NCBI RefSeq assembly: GCF_000308675.1 | Contig: NZ_BAGE01000041.1 | Coordinates: 124,001 to 188,000, forward strand | Direction of reading: 5' to 3' | DNA length: 64,000 nucleotides | From: Nocardia paucivorans NBRC 100373 | GTDB lineage: Bacteria > Actinomycetota > Actinomycetes > Mycobacteriales > Mycobacteriaceae | Part shown: positions 26,183 to 36,271 of the stretch, piece after piece | Layout: each line of letters begins with the position of its first letter | Numbering within the stretch: position 1 is the first letter of the stretch | Position numbers and translations under genes: made by a program | Notes under the pieces: model-generated | The model's database searches: none | Told to the model about the DNA's origin: nothing | Seen by the model: only the letters and a program-made list of their open reading frames with translations

Positions 26183-27019
26183 TCAACTGGGACGGCCGAC
26201 CTCGTAGGTCCCGTCCTCCTTGGTGATCTTGATATTCACCGTCTTGGCCTCCCCGCCCACCTTCAGCTCGCAGGTGAACGTGGCGTCGACCTTCACTTCC
26301 TGGCCGGACGGGCAGGTCACATCGCTGATGTCCTCGATCCCGTACGACTCCGACAGCACCTTCTGCACACCGTTCTGCAGGGCGCCCTGATCGAGTTCGT
26401 CCTTGGCGGTGAGGACCAGGATCAACGCGACGACACCGCCGACCACCGCCAATGCCAGGACCGCGAGACCGACGATGAGCCCGGTCTTCTTGCCACCGCC
26501 CGGTGTGGGGCCGGGCTGCCCACCCCACTGTTGCTGCGGCTGCTGCCCCCACTGCTGTTGCGGCTGTTGCCACTCCTGCGACTGCTGCTGCCCCCAATCC
26601 TGTTGCGGCTGCTGCCCCCACTGCGGCTGAGGCTGTTGTTGCGGTTGTTGCTGCGGCTGGGGCTGCCACTGTGGTTGTGGGTGCGGCTGGGACGGCTGCT
26701 GCCCGCCCCACTGCGGCTGGGGCTGCGACGGTTGCTGCGCCCCCCACTGCGGCTGAGATTGTCCCCACTGCTGCTGACCGCCCTGATCGCCCCACTTCTG
26801 CGTGGGCTGCGCCTGCTGCGGATCGGGTTGCTGCGCAAAGGGCTGCTGACCCCCCCACTGTTGCTGGGTCGGGTCGGCTCCGCCGGGGTGAGCGGGGCCG
26901 GGTGCGCCAGGGTTGTGTCCGGCCCCGCCGGGTGCCTGCTGTCCACCCCACACCTGGGTGGGATCGTTGCGTCCCTCCCCTGGGTTGGGGGCGCCGTTCG
27001 GTCCGTACGGGCCGCTCAT
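26183..27019 (-). CDS. DUF4333 membrane protein with Gln/Pro/Trp-rich head
   Basis: This 278-residue protein corresponds in place to M. tuberculosis Rv2091c. Residues 1-175 are a low-complexity cytoplasmic head built from units like WGQQPQQ and PQPQWG. One membrane helix follows (GLIVGLAVLALAVVGGVVALI, cut here into two short stretches), and then a DUF4333 domain outside with two cysteines (DVTCPSGQEV, TFTCELKV). No catalytic residues are evident; DUF4333 is a small extracytoplasmic domain of unknown role. ATG 27019 is used. It lies downstream of helY on the same strand. Confidence 0.82.
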   Translation of the reverse strand: MSGPYGPNGAPNPGEGRNDPTQVWGGQQAPGGAGHNPGAPGPAHPGGADPTQQQWGGQQPFAQQPDPQQAQPTQKWGDQGGQQQWGQSQPQWGAQQPSQPQPQWGGQQPSQPHPQPQWQPQPQQQPQQQPQPQWGQQPQQDWGQQQSQEWQQPQQQWGQQPQQQWGGQPGPTPGGGKKTGLIVGLAVLALAVVGGVVALILVLTAKDELDQGALQNGVQKVLSESYGIEDISDVTCPSGQEVKVDATFTCELKVGGEAKTVNIKITKEDGTYEVGRPS

Positions 27020-27097
27020 CTGCTTGCCTCCACTCGCAATCGTCATACACACGGTAGCCCCCCGCGTGCGCATGAAATCAAATCACAATCAGGGTAA

Positions 27098-29797
27098 TCA
27101 CGCTGCGTCCACCGCGACGACACCCCGCCGAATCGCGCGCACCGCCTTGGCGGCGGTCGAGGCGACCTCCGGGTCGTCGGCAGTGTCGTGAATCTGGTCC
27201 AGCAGATCGATCACCTGCCGACACCAGCGCACGAAATCACCGGCCGACTGCGGCGTGTTCTGCTCGCCACCGGCGAACAGCGCTTCGGCCAGCGCCTCAC
27301 CGCGGGCCCATTTGTAGATACCGGTGACAAACCCCAGATCCGGTTCCCGGGTCGGCTCCAGACGATGCTCGGCCTCGTCCGAGCGCAGCCGAGACCATTC
27401 GGCGATCGTGGCTGCGATGGCACGCCGAATCGGCGCCGTGGGACCGGCAGCGCCGAGGAACCCGCCCTCGGACCGCGACTCGTACACCAGGATCGATACC
27501 ACCGCCGCCAGTTCCGCCGGCCCCAGGCCACGCCACAACCCCTGACGCAGACATTCGGCCACCAGCAGATCGCTTTCGGCATAGATACGGGCCAACCGGC
27601 GACCGTCCGCGGTGACCTCCCCGTCACGGACGAAACCACGTTCCTCCAGCAGTCCGACGATCCGATCGAAGGTGCGGGCCAACGAATTCGTGGTGGCGGC
27701 CACCTTCTGCCGCATACCCTCGGTCTCCCGCAGGATCCGGTGATACCGCTCGCCGATTCGGGCCAACTGCTCCCGGTCGGGCCGGGAATGCGCGGGATGC
27801 GAACGCAGACTGCGGCGCAGGGCCACCAGCTCGGCATCGTCGGCGGCCCGCGATCGACGGTCGCGTCGCGGCCGACCCGGCGCGGTGATACCGGTACTGC
27901 GCAGCGCCGCGGCCAGATCCCGCCGGGTGCGGGCGGTACGGTGGTCCACCCGGCGCGGCAGCCGCATCCGCCCCAACGGTTGCGCCGGCACCGGGAAATC
28001 GGCGGCCGAGACCCGGCCCGCCCACTTGTCCTCGGTGAGCACCAGGGGCCGCGGATCACCCGGCGTGGCATCCGGCTCCAGGATCACCGCCAGGCCCGCC
28101 CGGCGTCCGGTGGGTATGGCCACCACATCGCCGCGACGCAATGCGGTGAGCGCGGCGACGGCGGTTTCCCGCCGGTCGGCACGCGACCGCTGGGACAGCT
28201 GTTTCTCCCGTTGTTTGATCCGCTCCCGCAAGGCGAAATAGTCGAGGAACCCACTGTCCTCCCCGCCGAGCTGGGCGACGAGTTTGCGCAACTGGGCCTC
28301 GTTGCGTTCGATACCGCGCACCAGGCCCACCACCGAGCGGTCGGCCTGGAACTGGGCGAAGGACCGCTCCAACAACTGCCGCGACTCCTCGGCACCCATC
28401 CGGTCGATCAAATTGATCGACATGTTGTAGCCGGGACGGAACGAACTGCGCAGCGGATAGGTGCGGGTGGAGGCGAGCCCGGCAACCGCGCTGGTATCGA
28501 CCTCGGGCTGCCACAGCACCACCGCATGGCCCTCCACATCGATACCGCGGCGGCCGGCACGCCCGGTGAGCTGGGTGTATTCGCCCGGAGTGAGTTCGGC
28601 GTGGGTTTCGCCGTTGAACTTGACCAGCCGCTCGAGCACCACCGTGCGAGCCGGCATATTGATGCCCAATGCCAAGGTCTCGGTGGCGAACACCGCCCGC
28701 ACCAACCCGTTGACGAACAGTTCCTCCACGGTGTGCCGGAAGGCGGGCAGCATACCGGCATGGTGGGCGGCCAGACCTCGATGCAGCGCCTCCCGCCATT
28801 CCCAGTAACCGAGCACCTCCAGATCGCCGCGCGGCAGATCGCCGGTATGTTTCTCGATGATCTCGTCGATCCGCTCCCGATTGTCCTCGTCGCCCAGATC
28901 CAGCGACGAGCGCAGACACTGGGCGAGCGCACCGTCACAACCGGCGCGGCTGAAGATGAACACGATGGCGGGCAGCAGCCCTTCCTCGTCCAGTCGGGTC
29001 AGCAACTCCGGGCGCGGCAGCGGACGGAAGAAGCGACGCGGTCCCCCGCGCCCGCGGGGGCCGCCCCAGCCGTCCATCCGGTCGGCGGCCTCCCGATGCC
29101 GGATATAGCGCACCAGATCCTCGTCGACGACCACCCGCTGCTCCGAGGACGAGGTGTCGAACAGGTCGAACATCCGACGACCGACCATGACGTGCTGCCA
29201 CAGCGGCACCGGGCGCGTCTCGTCCACCACCACTGCGGTATCACCGCGCACGGTCTCCATCCAGGCGCCGAACTCCTCGGCGTTCGACACCGTGGCCGAC
29301 AGACTCACCAAACGCACCTCCGGCGACAGGTGCAGGATGACCTCTTCCCACACCGCACCGCGGAACCGGTCGGCCAGATAGTGCACCTCGTCCATCACCA
29401 CATGCGACAGTGCCGCCAAGGCCTCGGACGAGGCGTAGATCATGTTCCGCAGCACCTCGGTGGTCATAACCACCACCTGGGCGTCGGGGTTGATCGATTG
29501 GTCCCCGGTGAGCAGCCCCACCCGTTCCCGGCCGTAGCGTTCGGTGAGATCGGCGAACTTCTGGTTGGACAGCGCCTTGATCGGGGTGGTGTAGAAGCAT
29601 TTGCCGCCCGAGGCGAGCGCCAGATGGACCGCGAACTCGCCCACCACGGTCTTACCCGCGCCGGTGGGCGCGCAGACCAGCACGCTGTGCCCCTCTTCCA
29701 ATGCGGTGCAGGCCTGGCGCTGGAAAGGATCGAGATCGAAGCGGAGCTGTGCGGCGAACCGCGCCAACTCCGCCGGCAGCGCCGTATGCGATATCAC
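27098..29797 (-). CDS. helY: DEAD/DEAH-box helicase HelY (Ski2-like)
   Basis: This 899-residue superfamily 2 helicase is of the Ski2/Mtr4-like HelY type found in actinobacteria. Motifs are VCAPTGAGKTVVG (Walker A), TTPIKALSNQKF, VMDEVHYL (motif II), LSATVSNAEEF (motif III) and QLTGRAGRRGID (motif VI). An RNA-processing role is suggested by the family; the actual substrate is not established. Start is GTG 29797, three bases after the tatC stop, so it is co-translated with the tat genes. The same tatA-tatC-helY order occurs in mycobacteria. Confidence 0.93.
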   Translation of the reverse strand: MISHTALPAELARFAAQLRFDLDPFQRQACTALEEGHSVLVCAPTGAGKTVVGEFAVHLALASGGKCFYTTPIKALSNQKFADLTERYGRERVGLLTGDQSINPDAQVVVMTTEVLRNMIYASSEALAALSHVVMDEVHYLADRFRGAVWEEVILHLSPEVRLVSLSATVSNAEEFGAWMETVRGDTAVVVDETRPVPLWQHVMVGRRMFDLFDTSSSEQRVVVDEDLVRYIRHREAADRMDGWGGPRGRGGPRRFFRPLPRPELLTRLDEEGLLPAIVFIFSRAGCDGALAQCLRSSLDLGDEDNRERIDEIIEKHTGDLPRGDLEVLGYWEWREALHRGLAAHHAGMLPAFRHTVEELFVNGLVRAVFATETLALGINMPARTVVLERLVKFNGETHAELTPGEYTQLTGRAGRRGIDVEGHAVVLWQPEVDTSAVAGLASTRTYPLRSSFRPGYNMSINLIDRMGAEESRQLLERSFAQFQADRSVVGLVRGIERNEAQLRKLVAQLGGEDSGFLDYFALRERIKQREKQLSQRSRADRRETAVAALTALRRGDVVAIPTGRRAGLAVILEPDATPGDPRPLVLTEDKWAGRVSAADFPVPAQPLGRMRLPRRVDHRTARTRRDLAAALRSTGITAPGRPRRDRRSRAADDAELVALRRSLRSHPAHSRPDREQLARIGERYHRILRETEGMRQKVAATTNSLARTFDRIVGLLEERGFVRDGEVTADGRRLARIYAESDLLVAECLRQGLWRGLGPAELAAVVSILVYESRSEGGFLGAAGPTAPIRRAIAATIAEWSRLRSDEAEHRLEPTREPDLGFVTGIYKWARGEALAEALFAGGEQNTPQSAGDFVRWCRQVIDLLDQIHDTADDPEVASTAAKAVRAIRRGVVAVDAA

Positions 29798-29800
29798 TTG

Positions 29801-30772
29801 TCAGAGGGTATCGGAGTAATCCGACACGGGTCGCGTTGTTTTATCCGTCACCGCCCCCGGCCCGGATGTGTCGATCGGGGCGGCCGCCTGCACCGGTTCG
29901 GGAGCGGCGATCGGCGAGGCCTCCTCGTCGTCCCACGATCCCCAGCCCTCGGCCTGCGCCCGCCGTGCCCGCCGTTTGTCGTTGATCCTGGCGAACTGCA
30001 CCGCCATCTCGAACAGCACCGTCAACGCCAGCGCCAACGCCAACATCGAGAACGGGTCCTGCGGGGTCACGATCGCCGCGAACACGAACAGCCCGAAGAT
30101 GATCCCCCGGCGCCACGATTTCAGCTTCTCGTACGGGAGTATCCCGATCAGATTCAATCCGACGATCAACAGGGGCGTCTCGAAACTGACCCCGAAAATG
30201 ACCAGCAACTGGATGATGAACCCGAAATACTGCGAGCCGCTCAGCGCGGTGATCTGCACATTGTCACCGATGCCGAGCAGGAAGCTCAATGCGTGCACGA
30301 CCACCACATAGGCCAGCACCGCACCGGCGACGAACAGCACCGAACCCGAACCGACGAAACCGATTGCGTACCGGCGTTCCTTCGGATACAGGCCCGGGGT
30401 GATGAACGCCCACAGCTCGTACAACCACACCGGGCACGCCAGCACCACACCCGCGACCAGGCCGACCTTCAATCGCAGCATGAACTGTTCGAACGGCGCC
30501 GTCGCCAACAGGCGGCACTCGCCGTCCGGTGTCAGCGTTGCCCGAGACTCCGGCGGCAGATCGCAGTACGGGCCACGCAGCAACTCGCCGAGGCTGGGCA
30601 ACCCGAAAACGGAATGCGCGTACCACAGGAAGCCGAGGATGGTGGTCAGCAGCACCGCGGCGAGGGAGATCAGCAGTCGGGTACGTAGCTCCTGGAGGTG
30701 CTCCACCAACGACATGGTGCCGTCGGGGTTGGTCCTGCGCCGACTACGCCGGGGATCGAACGGAATACGCAT
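29801..30772 (-). CDS. tatC: Twin-arginine translocase subunit TatC
   Basis: This 323-residue polytopic protein is the signal-peptide-binding core of the Tat export system for folded proteins. It shows [17 protein letters not shown] at the N-terminus, the conserved [10 protein letters not shown] region, [27 protein letters not shown] and [12 protein letters not shown], with six membrane helices. The C-terminal tail from about residue 255 is charged and Ala/Pro-rich and would be cytoplasmic. It follows tatA after a 169-bp gap and precedes helY by three bases. No tatB is present here, as usual in this locus. Confidence 0.95.
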   Translation of the reverse strand: MRIPFDPRRSRRRTNPDGTMSLVEHLQELRTRLLISLAAVLLTTILGFLWYAHSVFGLPSLGELLRGPYCDLPPESRATLTPDGECRLLATAPFEQFMLRLKVGLVAGVVLACPVWLYELWAFITPGLYPKERRYAIGFVGSGSVLFVAGAVLAYVVVVHALSFLLGIGDNVQITALSGSQYFGFIIQLLVIFGVSFETPLLIVGLNLIGILPYEKLKSWRRGIIFGLFVFAAIVTPQDPFSMLALALALTVLFEMAVQFARINDKRRARRAQAEGWGSWDDEEASPIAAPEPVQAAAPIDTSGPGAVTDKTTRPVSDYSDTL

Positions 30773-30941
30773 GATGTGGCTGCCCTTGTGCTCGCGTGCC
30801 TCGCTCCACCCGGACGGCGACTACCCGTCGAATCCGGCGACCGGGAACTGCCCGCGGCGGATAACGACGAGAGCCCGGCCGGAGATGCCGGGTTACAGTA
30901 TCGTCCCGCCCGGGATGGACCCGTCCGGGAACCGTTCGACT

Positions 30942-31199
30942 CTAGAGCGCCTTCGGCTCTTTCGCGGTTTCGGTGCTCGACGCGGTGACCGGCTGCTGAC
31001 CGGGGGGCAGCTGCTGCGGCGGCTGCGCCACGGTATTCGACGCGGAATCCCCCTCGTTCTGCATCTGCGTGACCTCGCTCTTGAAGATGCGCAACGACCG
31101 GCCGAGACTGCGGGCCGCGTCGGGCATCCGCTTCGCGCCGAAGAACACCACGAAAACCACTGCGATGATCAGCCAGTGCCAGATGCTCAGACCGCCCAT
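30942..31199 (-). CDS. tatA: Twin-arginine translocase subunit TatA
   Basis: This 85-residue single-span protein has the TatA pattern: a short periplasmic start, the membrane helix [18 protein letters not shown], the hinge [22 protein letters not shown] and a flexible Gln/Pro/Ser-rich tail. TatA oligomers form the transport passage of the Tat system. ATG 31199 follows an AGGTAG-like site. It lies downstream of pafC in the same direction, 240 bp away, and so may have its own promoter. A GC-rich hairpin (CCCGGC at 30874-30879 with GCCGGG at 30887-30892) lies before tatC and might adjust the TatA:TatC ratio. Confidence 0.93.
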   Translation of the reverse strand: MGGLSIWHWLIIAVVFVVFFGAKRMPDAARSLGRSLRIFKSEVTQMQNEGDSASNTVAQPPQQLPPGQQPVTASSTETAKEPKAL

Positions 31200-31439
31200 G
31201 TGAACTACCTCCAAAGACTGTGGTGTTTTCGATGCTACCTGCCCGCATGACGTGCACGAACCGTGCGCCGTGGCCGATGTCGACGCCATTCCGGACCGGT
31301 GGAACCGAAAGCGGACAACCGCACCGCGCCCCGCGCCCGAACGCCCTCGGGCGGTGAGCACGAATCACCGGTCGAGCCGAATCGCGGTATCGGAACTCGA
31401 TGGCCGACCGTCCACCGGCAACGACCGGGCCCGGCCGAT

Positions 31440-32504
31440 TCACGCCGGATCCGCGGCCGCCAGGTCGGCCTCGGCCGCGGTGTAGGCGGCGAGGGCGCTT
31501 TCGGAACGTTCCCGTACCGCAGCCACCAGCTCCGCCGGTCCGAGCACGGTGGCCCCGGAGCCGAAGCCGAGTACCAGCCGGGTCATCCAGTCCAGGGTAG
31601 CGAACCGCATGGTCGCCTCCACGCTACCGTCCGGATGCACCGCCACCCGATGCATGGGGTACTGGTCCAGCACCCAGCTGTAGTCGGCGGTGATCCGCAG
31701 CCGGGCCTGCGGAAGTGCCGGATCGTCCTGGAACAGGTCGAGGACGGCGTCGGTATCGGTGGCATGACTCGGCGGACGGGCCGGTTCGTCGAGTTCGGTG
31801 GCGCTCTCGATCCGGTCGAAACGGAACAGCCGCACCCCCTCGGCCTGCCGGCACCAGCCCTGCAGGTAGCTGTTGTTGTCGACCAATACGATCCGAATGG
31901 GGTCGACCACCCGCTCGGATACCACATCCCGGCTGGCCGAGTAGTACACCAAACGCACCGCGTGCTGCTTCGCGAGCGCCGCCCGCACGGTCCGTACCGC
32001 GGGCGCCTCACTCGACCGGTCCCCGTCTCGGGTGCCCGCGGAACCGTCCGTCCCCTGGTTTGAGGCCACCGGTCCCGTCGATGCGGAGTTCCGCACCGAC
32101 GGCGCCGCGGCGGTCTCGGAGGCACCCCCGGATATCGCCGATTCGATCTTGGCGATGGCCGAATGCGCCGCCGTCGGATCCACCATGCCGGGCAGGTCGA
32201 CGATCGACCGCAATGCCACCAGCAGCGCCGTCGCCTCGGTGGAGGTGAGCCGCAGCGGGCGCTCGATACCGGCCGAGAAGGTGACGTCGATGCTCTCCTC
32301 GGAGAACGACAGATCGATCAGGTCACCGGGACCGTAACCGGGCAGCCCACACATCCACAGCTGGTTCAGATCACTCATCAATTGCTTGGTGGTGACCCCC
32401 AGATCGGCGGCCGCCTCGGCGGCACTGATCCCTGGATTCGCGATGAAATACGGCACCATGTTCAGCAGCCGCGACAATCGCACCGACAATCGGCTGGTGC
32501 TCAT
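31440..32504 (-). CDS. pafC: WYL-domain regulator PafC
   Basis: This 354-residue transcriptional activator has an N-terminal winged helix (LSRLLNMVPYFIANPGISAAEAA) and a WYL domain (AVRLVYYSASRDVVSERVVDP, YLQGWCRQAEGVRLFRFDRI), then a C-terminal extension. In mycobacteria PafB and PafC together activate the LexA/RecA-independent DNA-damage response. A Ser/Thr/Gly-rich insertion of about 35 residues (around residues 130-165) separates the two domains and looks less conserved. Its ATG overlaps the pafB stop (ATGA), so equal synthesis is likely. Confidence 0.93.
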   Translation of the reverse strand: MSTSRLSVRLSRLLNMVPYFIANPGISAAEAAADLGVTTKQLMSDLNQLWMCGLPGYGPGDLIDLSFSEESIDVTFSAGIERPLRLTSTEATALLVALRSIVDLPGMVDPTAAHSAIAKIESAISGGASETAAAPSVRNSASTGPVASNQGTDGSAGTRDGDRSSEAPAVRTVRAALAKQHAVRLVYYSASRDVVSERVVDPIRIVLVDNNSYLQGWCRQAEGVRLFRFDRIESATELDEPARPPSHATDTDAVLDLFQDDPALPQARLRITADYSWVLDQYPMHRVAVHPDGSVEATMRFATLDWMTRLVLGFGSGATVLGPAELVAAVRERSESALAAYTAAEADLAAADPA

Positions 32505-33496
32505 GCGCCGACCTCCGTCCGGTCCAGTACCGACCGCAGCCGCGCGATCACGTCCTCCCGCAACTGCGCCGGGGTCAGGACGAGCGCATCGGGACCGAGA
32601 CCGGTGATCACCCGGGCCAGCCAGTCCCGGGAACGAATCGGCAGCTCGACCACCGTACCCGCTCGGCCCGCGATCGTCCGCTCCCCGACCGGGTGCCCGA
32701 GTCGCCGCAGTTCCCCGCCCCGGCCCTCGGCCACCCATACGGTCGCCGAACCGGTCACCGGAGCGCCTTCGGTGACCGTGGCCACGATCTCGCGCAGATC
32801 CACATTCTCGGGCTTGTGCACGGTATTGCGGGGCCCATAGGCAACGATCTCGTCGCCGATCCGGGACAACCGGAAGGTCCGGGTCGCGTTCTTCACCCGG
32901 TCGTGGCCCACCAGATACCACCGGCCGCGGTGCGTGACCACACCCCACGGCTCCACATCCCGCATCAGATACGGCTCGTTGATCGCGCCCCGATGTTCGA
33001 AACGTACCGCCTGACCCGCGTCGATTGCGGCCAGCAGTTTGCCCAACACCGGTTCGGACCCGCGGGTGCGCGCCGGAACCGCCGGAATCGTGGCAATCGC
33101 GCTGTCGGTTTCCACATGGACACCCGCCGCGCGGAGTTTCAGCAGGGCGCCTCCGGCCGCCGCCGCCAACTCCGGTGATTCCCACATCTGCACCGCCACC
33201 GCGACCGCGGCCGACTCCTCACTGGTCAGATCGATATCGGGCAGCTCATAGGCATCCCGGTTGATCCGATAGCCCTCCACCGTGGAGAACTGTCCCGCCG
33301 GTCCCAACTCCAGCGGGATGCCCAGATCACGAAGTTCGTTCTTGTCCCGTTCGAACATGCGGCTGAACGCCTCGTCGCCGGCGCAGTCCTCATAGCCCGC
33401 GACGCTGTGTCTGATCCGCTCCGCGGTCAGGAACTGCCGGGTCGACAGCAGCGCGATGACCAGATTCACCAGCCGCTCGACCTTGGATATCGCCAC
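32501..33496 (-). CDS. pafB: WYL-domain regulator PafB
   Basis: This 331-residue partner of PafC has the opening KVERLVNLVIALLSTRQFLTAE, a winged helix, FERDKNELRDLGIPLE, and a WYL domain with RFEHRGAINEPYLMRDVEPWG and GRWYLVGHDR. It would form the PafBC activator of DNA-repair genes. In related genomes the pair lies between pafA and tatA, as here. The upstream gap of about 400 bp separates it from pafA, so it may have its own promoter; a 15-bp repeat is located there. Coupled to pafC by ATGA. Confidence 0.94.
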   Translation of the reverse strand: MAISKVERLVNLVIALLSTRQFLTAERIRHSVAGYEDCAGDEAFSRMFERDKNELRDLGIPLELGPAGQFSTVEGYRINRDAYELPDIDLTSEESAAVAVAVQMWESPELAAAAGGALLKLRAAGVHVETDSAIATIPAVPARTRGSEPVLGKLLAAIDAGQAVRFEHRGAINEPYLMRDVEPWGVVTHRGRWYLVGHDRVKNATRTFRLSRIGDEIVAYGPRNTVHKPENVDLREIVATVTEGAPVTGSATVWVAEGRGGELRRLGHPVGERTIAGRAGTVVELPIRSRDWLARVITGLGPDALVLTPAQLREDVIARLRSVLDRTEVGA

Positions 33497-33904
33497 TCGA
33501 ACAGCCTAATGCAGTGTTCGATTGCGCCGCTTTCGGCGGCGCGGGTTGCGGGCCTCGCCGAACTCGGCACGGGGAGCGCCACTGGAGAAGACGGGAGGAA
33601 GTCGACGTCGAGAGCACAGGCGACAGCGACAGTGCGTAGGAAGACAATGAGTAAGAAGACAATGCACAGGAAGGCAATGCACAGGAAGTAGCGCCGGTCG
33701 ACTTCATGCCCGGATCGGTATGCGACCGCAGGTCGGCACGTGTTCTCGGCTCGGGACCGGTCCGGTGGGCGGGCTCGGGAGTCACGCTCGAGAACCGGCC
33801 CCCTCGGAAACCGACGAACCACACCCTGCGCACCTCGTGGCGCCGAGTTCGGCGAGACCCACAGGGCCGAAGCCCACGGCGACCGAGCCCACGGCGACGA
33901 AGAA
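33497..33904. other. Intergenic region between pafB and pafA
   Basis: This gap of about 400 bp lies between the pafB start and the pafA stop and holds no protein-like frame. It contains the 15-bp repeat at 33634-33688. An open plus-strand frame across it ends in an artificial-looking pentapeptide repeat that merely translates that DNA repeat. The pafB promoter should lie here, but I cannot assign it. Confidence 0.6.
33634..33688. repeat. 15-bp tandem repeat upstream of pafB
   Basis: About 3.7 copies of a degenerate 15-mer lie at 33634-33648, 33649-33663, 33664-33678 and, in part, 33679-33688, sharing the core AGGAAGRCAAT. The purine bias makes it stand out from the surrounding GC-rich DNA. 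Confidence 0.85.
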
Positions 33905-35263
33905 CTACATCGAGGCGATCAGGCGATCCACGCGTTCGTCCACCGAACGGAACGGGTCTTTACACAACACCGTGCGTTGGGCCTGATCATTCAGCTTCAG
34001 GTGCACCCAATCGACGGTGAAATCACGCCCCGCCGCCTGGGCGGCGTTGATGAAGTCGCCGCGCAGTTTGGCGCGGGTGGTCTGTGGTGGGGTGTCCACC
34101 GCCGCGTCGACCGCGTCGTCCTCGGTGACCCGCTTGGCCAGACCCTTGCGCTGCAGCAGGTCGAAGACGCCACGTCCACGTTTGATGTCGTGGTAGGCCA
34201 GATCCAGCTGGGCGATCTTGGGGTCGGACAGTTCCATCCCATACCGCTCCTGGTAGCGCTGGAACAGTTTGCGCTTGATCACCCAGTCGATCTCGGTGTC
34301 GACCTTGGCGAAGTCCTGCGCTTCCACCGCGTCCAGGGTTCGGCCCCACAGATCCACCACCTGGTCGATCTGTGGATCGCGTTCCCGATTGCGCAAATGC
34401 TCCACTGCGCGGGCGTAGTACTCGCGCTGAATATCGAGTGCGCTGGCCTGGCGTCCGCCGGCCAATCGCACGGGACGGCGGCCGGTGAGATCGTGGCTGA
34501 CCTCGCGGATGGCACGGATGGGGTTGTCGAGGGCGAAATCGCGGAACGAGACCCCGGCCTCGATCATCTCCAACACCAGCGACGCGGTGCCCACCTTGAG
34601 CATGGTGGTGGTCTCGGACATATTCGAGTCACCGACGATGACATGCAGCCGGCGGTACTTCTCGGCATCGGCATGCGGTTCGTCGCGGGTGTTGATGATC
34701 GGCCGCGAGCGGGTGGTGGCCGAGGAGACACCCTCCCAGATGTGCTCGGCCCGCTGCGACAGGCAGTAGGTGGCCGCCTTGGGCGTCTGTAGCACCTTGC
34801 CCGCACCGCAGATCAGCTGCCTGGTGACCAGGAACGGCAACAGCACATCGGAGATGCGGGAGAACTCACCGGCCCGAACGACCAGGAAGTTCTCGTGGCA
34901 CCCGTAGGAGTTGCCCGCCGAGTCGGTGTTGTTCTTGAACAGGTAGATGTCCCCGCCGATCCCCTCTTCGGCCAGACGTTGTTCGGCATCGATGAGCAGA
35001 TCCTCGAGGACCCGCTCCCCGGCCCGGTCGTGGGTAACCAACTGAACCAGGCTGTCACATTCGGCGGTGGCGTATTCCGGATGCGATCCGACATCGAGGT
35101 ACAGCCGGGCACCGTTGCGGAGGAACACGTTGGAACTGCGCCCCCACGACACCACCCGGCGGAACAGATACCGGGCCACCTCATCGGGGCTGAGCCGGCG
35201 ATGCCCGTGGAACGTGCACGTCACACCGAATTCGGTCTCGATCCCCATTATTCGTCGCTGCAC
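33905..35263 (-). CDS. pafA: Pup-protein ligase PafA
   Basis: This 452-residue carboxylate-amine ligase attaches the C-terminal glutamate of Pup to substrate lysines, tagging them for the proteasome. Key features are [12 protein letters not shown] at the N-terminus, the [17 protein letters not shown] nucleotide/metal region, [48 protein letters not shown] and the C-terminal [14 protein letters not shown]. Start is GTG 35263, giving the M. tuberculosis length. It sits downstream of prcA with a strong hairpin in between, and so may be partly uncoupled from prcBA. Confidence 0.96.
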   Translation of the reverse strand: MQRRIMGIETEFGVTCTFHGHRRLSPDEVARYLFRRVVSWGRSSNVFLRNGARLYLDVGSHPEYATAECDSLVQLVTHDRAGERVLEDLLIDAEQRLAEEGIGGDIYLFKNNTDSAGNSYGCHENFLVVRAGEFSRISDVLLPFLVTRQLICGAGKVLQTPKAATYCLSQRAEHIWEGVSSATTRSRPIINTRDEPHADAEKYRRLHVIVGDSNMSETTTMLKVGTASLVLEMIEAGVSFRDFALDNPIRAIREVSHDLTGRRPVRLAGGRQASALDIQREYYARAVEHLRNRERDPQIDQVVDLWGRTLDAVEAQDFAKVDTEIDWVIKRKLFQRYQERYGMELSDPKIAQLDLAYHDIKRGRGVFDLLQRKGLAKRVTEDDAVDAAVDTPPQTTRAKLRGDFINAAQAAGRDFTVDWVHLKLNDQAQRTVLCKDPFRSVDERVDRLIASM

Positions 35264-35438
35264 ACTATCGACATTACAGCCATGACGTGGGGTTGCGTGG
35301 GGCTGTGAAAAACCCGGCTGTATACGTCTTGGCAACGATTGGACCGAAATCGGCTCGATCGCAGGGCATCAGGGCCCGGAAGAGCCCGGAAAACGCGGAT
35401 TCGACGCGGGATCGAGACCACACGCCGACAGCACCGTA

Positions 35439-35477
35439 CCCGGTCTCGGCAACTGTTGTCGCGCCGCCGAGACCGGG
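35439..35477. terminator. Hairpin downstream of prcA
   Basis: CCCGGTCTCGGC (35439-35450) and GCCGAGACCGGG (35466-35477) form a perfect 12-bp stem with a 15-nt loop. It starts 12 bp past the prcA stop and precedes pafA, so it probably limits read-through from pup-prcBA into pafA. Confidence 0.75.
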
Positions 35478-35488
35478 CCGTCGAACGG

Positions 35489-36271
35489 TTATTTCTTCTT
35501 GTCGTCGGTGCTCGCGGATTTTTCCGCACCATCCGATTTCTCGGCGTCGGCGGAGTCCTCGGCCGGAGCCAACAGCTGTTCCAACATCGCACGACCGACC
35601 CGCCGGAAGGCCCGCCGAGGCCGGGCCTGCTCGAGGGTGGCGACCTCGAGCGAGCCGACGCCCAGCATCCGCTTCTCCTTGTCGGCGCCGTCCGGCACCC
35701 CGGCCTGCAACGCTCGCACCGCCACCCCCACGGCGGACCGAAGGTCCATACCGGACCGGTAGGAGTCCTTCAGCGCCGTGACGATCGGCTCGGTGGTACC
35801 GCCCATCACCACATAATCGCGTTCGTCGACGATCGAGCCGTCGAAGGTGATGCGATACAGCACCGCCTCCGGCTCCTGTTCGGGGTAGCTGACCTCGGCG
35901 ACGCAGATCTCCACCTCGTAGGGTTTGAGCTGGTCGGTGAAGATTGTGCCCAGGGTCTGGGCATAGGCGTTGGCCAGCGCCCGACCGGTGACATCGCGCC
36001 GGTCGAACTGGTATCCGCGCAGATCGGCCTGCAGGATGCCACCGCGACGCAGGTTCTCGAACTCGTTGTACTTACCGACGGCGGCGAAGCCGATCCGGTC
36101 GTACAGTTCGCTCACCTTGTGCAGGGTCGCCGACGGATTCTCCGCGACGAACAGCACACCCTTGTCGTACACCAGCACCACGACACTGCGACCCCGAGCG
36201 ATACCCTTGCGCGCGAGCTCGGTCTTGTCGCGCATGATCTGCTCGGCCGACGCATAGTACGGCAGTGTCAT
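35489..36271 (-). CDS. prcA: Proteasome subunit alpha
   Basis: This 260-residue outer-ring subunit of the 20S proteasome begins with the gating N-terminus [24 protein letters not shown] and shows [38 protein letters not shown] and a Lys/Ser/Asp-rich C-terminal tail ending in DDKKK. The tail may vary among species. It forms heptameric rings around the catalytic PrcB rings and docks the Mpa ATPase. Its ATG overlaps the prcB stop (ATGA), ensuring stoichiometric synthesis. Confidence 0.96.
   Translation of the reverse strand: MTLPYYASAEQIMRDKTELARKGIARGRSVVVLVYDKGVLFVAENPSATLHKVSELYDRIGFAAVGKYNEFENLRRGGILQADLRGYQFDRRDVTGRALANAYAQTLGTIFTDQLKPYEVEICVAEVSYPEQEPEAVLYRITFDGSIVDERDYVVMGGTTEPIVTALKDSYRSGMDLRSAVGVAVRALQAGVPDGADKEKRMLGVGSLEVATLEQARPRRAFRRVGRAMLEQLLAPAEDSADAEKSDGAEKSASTDDKKK

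Noticed and set aside
26403..26630. Plus-strand cysteine-rich frame (CCCGCC-like repeats)
   Set aside because: It is the antisense translation of the Gln/Pro-rich repeat of the DUF4333 gene and therefore an artefact.
27188..30688. Very long open frame on the plus strand (over 1,100 codons)
   Set aside because: It is antisense to helY and tatC, both certain genes. Long antisense frames are expected in high-GC DNA, and the translation has the biased His/Arg/Gln composition of such frames.
33407..33691. Plus-strand frame ending in a Lys-rich pentapeptide repeat
   Set aside because: The repeat is only the translation of the 15-bp DNA repeat; the frame overlaps the start of pafB antisense and resembles no protein.
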